A model generated the notes under the pieces. That model worked only from the letters and a program-made list of their open reading frames with translations, searched no databases and was not told the origin of the DNA. Source: an uncultured Erysipelotrichaceae bacterium (GTDB lineage Bacteria; Bacillota_I; Bacilli_A; Erysipelotrichales; Erysipelotrichaceae). Taken from it: DNA of 8,982 bases. The stretch lies in assembly GCA_934692455.1 (NCBI GenBank), contig CAKUTY010000047.1, positions 1 through 8,982 of the forward strand, read 5' to 3'. Each line of letters starts with the position of its first letter. Position 1 is the stretch's first letter. Of the stretch, positions 6,236 through 8,982 are shown piece by piece. A program made the position numbers and the translations under genes.

Positions 6236-8138
6236 GTTAATCGCTTGTCTTATGGTGATGCTGGTGTCTTTGACACTAGCGTCATGTAAGGCAAGTGAGC
6301 CTTATTTAACTAGTGACTATATCAATACTTTGGTTAGAGATAGTGGGTTAGGTAGGGGCGAAAATGTTGATGAGAGTATAGCTGATTTAATAGCTTTTAA
6401 TGTTGTTGAGAGTGAGGAATATCCCGAATATTTAACTTATGGGTATTTAGCTTTAACTTTGAATAATTTAATTGAGAATGATGATACAAGTGTTAAGGCT
6501 TTAAAGAAAAAGGAAATTATTAAAAGGGTTAAGGCTGATGATGAATTAGTAAATGAAAAGGATGCTTTAGGTGCTATTGAGAAGGCTGTAAGTCTTATCA
6601 ACAACAAGGAAATAGAAAGAAAAGAAGAAGTAACTTATAAAGAAGAATATAAAGAGATTAAGGTGTATGAAAAAGATGGTGCTTATTTAAAGACGAGTGC
6701 TAATTTGAAATCTGGCGAATTAGTTTATCTAGAAGAAGATGATTGTTTTGTGATTGTCACGGGTTTCCATAATGGTGCTTTCTTAACAAGGGAGGCAACT
6801 TTTGATGAGATATTTGAGAGTCTTGAGATTTCAGATAATAGTGAATTAGATTTGACTAAGGCGATTGTGGTTGAAACTGATTATGATACAGAGGCTTATG
6901 TGAATAATGATCGTGAGCTTTTAGCTGGTGGTACAAGTAATCGTTTTACTAAAGATGGTTTTAATGTGTCTTATAAGATTACAAGAAGTAGTATTGATGC
7001 TAGGATTTCTAAGAATGTAGATGGTTTGAATTTCTTTTGTGATATAAGTGTTTGTAACTTGAAGCCCGCTTATATTTGGAAGTTTAAGACGGATACTATT
7101 GAGAATGCTTATTTGAAGCTTAATTATAAGACGGTAGAGGAAATCGGTGTTTCTGTTGGCCGTTATAAGAATTGTTACTTAGATTTAAAGGACTTGGATT
7201 CATCTTCTTTTGTGAATTTAGCTAAGTCAATGATTAAGGAAAAAAGTGATGAGACTGAGGCTACTATTAAGATTTGTGAGTTGAAGGTTCCTGTTGAGGG
7301 CGTACCTACATTGTTTTTTAATGTGGAAGTTTTGGCTAAGTTTTATACCTCGGGTAAGGTTGAAATAGTGGTTGCGAATAAGTCTTCTAAGGGCTTCGAG
7401 AATCGAAATGGCAAGGTTCGTTTTATTAATGAGAATGATCGTGATGTGAATTTAAAGATCGGCGGTTCTTCTTCGGCTGCAGTTGGTCTTAATTTTAATC
7501 TTGAGGCTGCTAAGGCTTGTTTGATGGATATCGAGGCTGATTTGGGTATTAAGGCTAAGGTGGGTACCACTTTACATTTGTATGATGAAGAAGGTAATCA
7601 TGAGAAATTAAGTGTAGATGAAGCTTATAGTACTTATGATGAATTAGCTAAAGAAAATAGAGACGTGAAGGTTTGTGGTGATTTGTCTTTGAATTGGATG
7701 TTGAAATTAAGGTTTAATACACCAAAGACAGTTTTATCAAAGTTAGGTGTTTCTCGTGATATTGAGTTATTAGATGAGAAGAATCAGGTTTTTAAAAATA
7801 AGAGTCATATAGAGAATTTTGTTTTTGTGGATAAGTGTACAAGAAAGGATCGTTTAAAGACAAATAAGAATGATTCAGGTCCTATTAATACGGATAAGAT
7901 TCTTTTGAATAAGTATTCTAAGGTTATTAAGATTGGTGAGTCTTATCAGATTGAGATTAAGGGTTTACCTAGTAAATATAGTTTAAATGATTTGGAATAT
8001 AGCAGTAAGGATAATAGTGTAGTTACTGTTAATAATGGTGTTGTTTATGGGGTTAGAAAGGGAGCTAGTGAAGTTGTTGTCTCTACTAAAGACCATAAAT
8101 ATAGTGTATCGATTAATGTGTTAGTGAGTGAGGGCTAA
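6216..8138 (+). CDS. Large lipoprotein with C-terminal BIG2 Ig-like domain in a type VII secretion locus; function unknown
   Basis: I do not recognise the bulk of this 640-residue protein. It has a lipoprotein signal peptide (RR at 2-3, hydrophobic 8-22, lipobox LASC with Cys24), so it should be anchored on the outer face of the membrane. Residues 30-85 are helical and resemble a single, degenerate SLH-like repeat (the tail reads YLTYGYLALTLNNLI). Residues 129-155 are highly charged (NNKEIERKEEVTYKEEYKE). Residues 155-540 look mainly beta-rich, with an SSSAAVGLNFNLEAAK patch and no enzyme motif that I can name. Residues 558-640 match the BIG2 bacterial Ig-like fold (LNKYSKVIKIGESYQ, YSSKDNSVVTV, GVVYGVRKGASEVVV). 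The start lies inside the second WXG100 gene without a clear Shine-Dalgarno, so translation is probably coupled. EssC begins two bases after its stop. It could be a secretion-system component, a surface adhesin or a substrate receptor. Confidence 0.9.
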   Translation: MRRILNKLIACLMVMLVSLTLASCKASEPYLTSDYINTLVRDSGLGRGENVDESIADLIAFNVVESEEYPEYLTYGYLALTLNNLIENDDTSVKALKKKEIIKRVKADDELVNEKDALGAIEKAVSLINNKEIERKEEVTYKEEYKEIKVYEKDGAYLKTSANLKSGELVYLEEDDCFVIVTGFHNGAFLTREATFDEIFESLEISDNSELDLTKAIVVETDYDTEAYVNNDRELLAGGTSNRFTKDGFNVSYKITRSSIDARISKNVDGLNFFCDISVCNLKPAYIWKFKTDTIENAYLKLNYKTVEEIGVSVGRYKNCYLDLKDLDSSSFVNLAKSMIKEKSDETEATIKICELKVPVEGVPTLFFNVEVLAKFYTSGKVEIVVANKSSKGFENRNGKVRFINENDRDVNLKIGGSSSAAVGLNFNLEAAKACLMDIEADLGIKAKVGTTLHLYDEEGNHEKLSVDEAYSTYDELAKENRDVKVCGDLSLNWMLKLRFNTPKTVLSKLGVSRDIELLDEKNQVFKNKSHIENFVFVDKCTRKDRLKTNKNDSGPINTDKILLNKYSKVIKIGESYQIEIKGLPSKYSLNDLEYSSKDNSVVTVNNGVVYGVRKGASEVVVSTKDHKYSVSINVLVSEG

Positions 8139-8140
8139 AC

Positions 8141-8982
8141 ATGTTTATATTAATTCAAGATGGGAATGAATTGACAAGGGTAGAGATTACTAAAAACATC
8201 CTACCTTTTAATTATAGAGGTATTGAGATTGTAGATAAGAGTGGTCGCCTTTATATTTGCCTTCATAAGGGTTTCTTTTTCAGTGATCACGATAAAGTTA
8301 GAAGATTAGAAGAACGTAAGTATGTGATTAAGACAAGTGATTTAATAAGCGAAATCCGCTTGTTTGTATATAGTGATTCTAAGGGTATTGATGATTATAA
8401 GCTTTATAATAATGAGCCTTTCTTGTATATCAGTTCGCCTAAGGCTAATATTGAGAATAAGGATCCAATGTTGAAGGAATATTATCTGATGTATAAGGAT
8501 CATAAGCTTAAGACTAATGCACCTGTTTTACTTTTAAATGGTAAGGCTTATAAGGATGAGGAGTTAAGCAGTGGTGATTTCATTTCTTTTTATAATTTTA
8601 GTTTCTATTATTATGATGATTTCTTATATATCAATAATTTTTTAGTTGAAAATAGGATTAAGGAAAAAGAATTAGATGAGCTTTCAATTATTTATGAGAA
8701 TGTTAAGCCTTTAACTCATAATTATTTGTTGAATGAACCTAAGGTTATAGAGATTCCCGAGATTAAAAAGTATAACGAGCTTAGAAAGATTAAGCAGAAG
8801 CCTCTTGTTTATCAGATTGGTCCTAGTTTAACGATGTCTTTGGCAATGATTTTTGTAGCTTCGATTAATGTCTATAAGAATTATATGGATGGTAATGATC
8901 TTACAAATTCTTTGGTTTATATGATTATGCCTTTTATGATGGTGATTTCTGGTGTCTTGTGGCCAATTCTTACGCGTCTCAA
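8141..8982 (+). CDS. essC: N-terminal part of EssC/YukB-type type VII secretion ATPase (runs off the window)
   Basis: An open frame from ATG 8141 reaches the window end (280 complete codons). Residues 1-170 are beta-rich and fit the tandem, poorly conserved FHA-like domains of type VIIb EssC (two blocks, about 1-90 and 95-175). Two membrane segments follow a basic linker at 209-220 (about 226-243, GPSLTMSLAMIFVA, and 258-277, ending VLWPILTRL), which is the family layout before the FtsK/SpoIIIE ATPase domains. The visible part contains no ATPase motif, so the assignment rests on the FHA-TM-TM pattern, the conserved GPSLTM/MMVISGVLWP signature and the WXG100 genes upstream. A full EssC is about 1,400-1,500 residues, so some four-fifths lies beyond the edge. 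GAGGG (8130-8134) is 6 bases from the start. Confidence 0.87.
   Translation, partial: MFILIQDGNELTRVEITKNILPFNYRGIEIVDKSGRLYICLHKGFFFSDHDKVRRLEERKYVIKTSDLISEIRLFVYSDSKGIDDYKLYNNEPFLYISSPKANIENKDPMLKEYYLMYKDHKLKTNAPVLLLNGKAYKDEELSSGDFISFYNFSFYYYDDFLYINNFLVENRIKEKELDELSIIYENVKPLTHNYLLNEPKVIEIPEIKKYNELRKIKQKPLVYQIGPSLTMSLAMIFVASINVYKNYMDGNDLTNSLVYMIMPFMMVISGVLWPILTRL

Noticed and set aside
7343..7570. 75-codon minus-strand open frame in the lipoprotein gene
   Set aside because: It is contained in the strong plus-strand frame without any start signal.
1..8982. CRISPR arrays, insertion sequences, tRNA or rRNA genes
   Set aside because: I found no regularly spaced repeats, transposase-like frames, terminal inverted repeats or tRNA-like cloverleafs while reading the window.

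Overview
The window comes from a low-GC Firmicute. Coding sequence is T/A-rich, Shine-Dalgarno sites are strong where present, a T-box riboswitch controls an amino-acid-type ABC transporter, lipoproteins have Gram-positive lipoboxes, and there is the start of a Firmicutes-type (type VIIb) secretion locus. Codon use and gene style suggest an anaerobic gut or oral lineage such as Erysipelotrichia; this is an impression, not a demonstrated assignment. TGG encodes Trp and TGA is used as a stop, so the standard code applies.

Layout. (1) Bases 1-88, minus strand: the 5' end of a small gene cut by the window edge, divergent from what follows. (2) Bases 191-2593: a tightly packed plus-strand run of a MATE multidrug/organic-cation exporter, a HAD-superfamily phosphatase (ATGA overlap) and a small four-helix membrane protein of unknown role (17-base overlap). 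(3) Bases 2594-2918: a non-coding leader with a promoter and a full T-box riboswitch. It shows a Stem I with K-turn and AGUA/GAA specifier loop, a Stem IIA/B pseudoknot, an antiterminator and an overlapping intrinsic terminator. (4) Bases 2919-5546: the regulated three-gene ABC importer (lipoprotein binding protein, permease, ATPase) of the TrpXYZ-like family, closed by an intrinsic terminator at 5545-5569. (5) Bases 5633-8982: a type VIIb secretion locus made of two different WXG100 proteins, a 640-residue lipoprotein with a C-terminal BIG2 Ig-like domain that I do not recognise, and the first 280 residues of an EssC-type ATPase running off the end.

How they work together. The T-box makes expression of the ABC importer depend on an uncharged tRNA, so the importer probably brings in the matching amino acid or a precursor. 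The visible leader does not look tryptophan-specific, although TrpXYZ is the best-known member of this transporter family; the best specifier reading is ACU (Thr). In the secretion block, the two WXG100 proteins are the likely secreted pair (only the second has a clear YxxxE tail signal) and EssC is the motor. The large lipoprotein between them is translationally coupled to the second WXG100 gene and is the best candidate in this window for an undescribed component.
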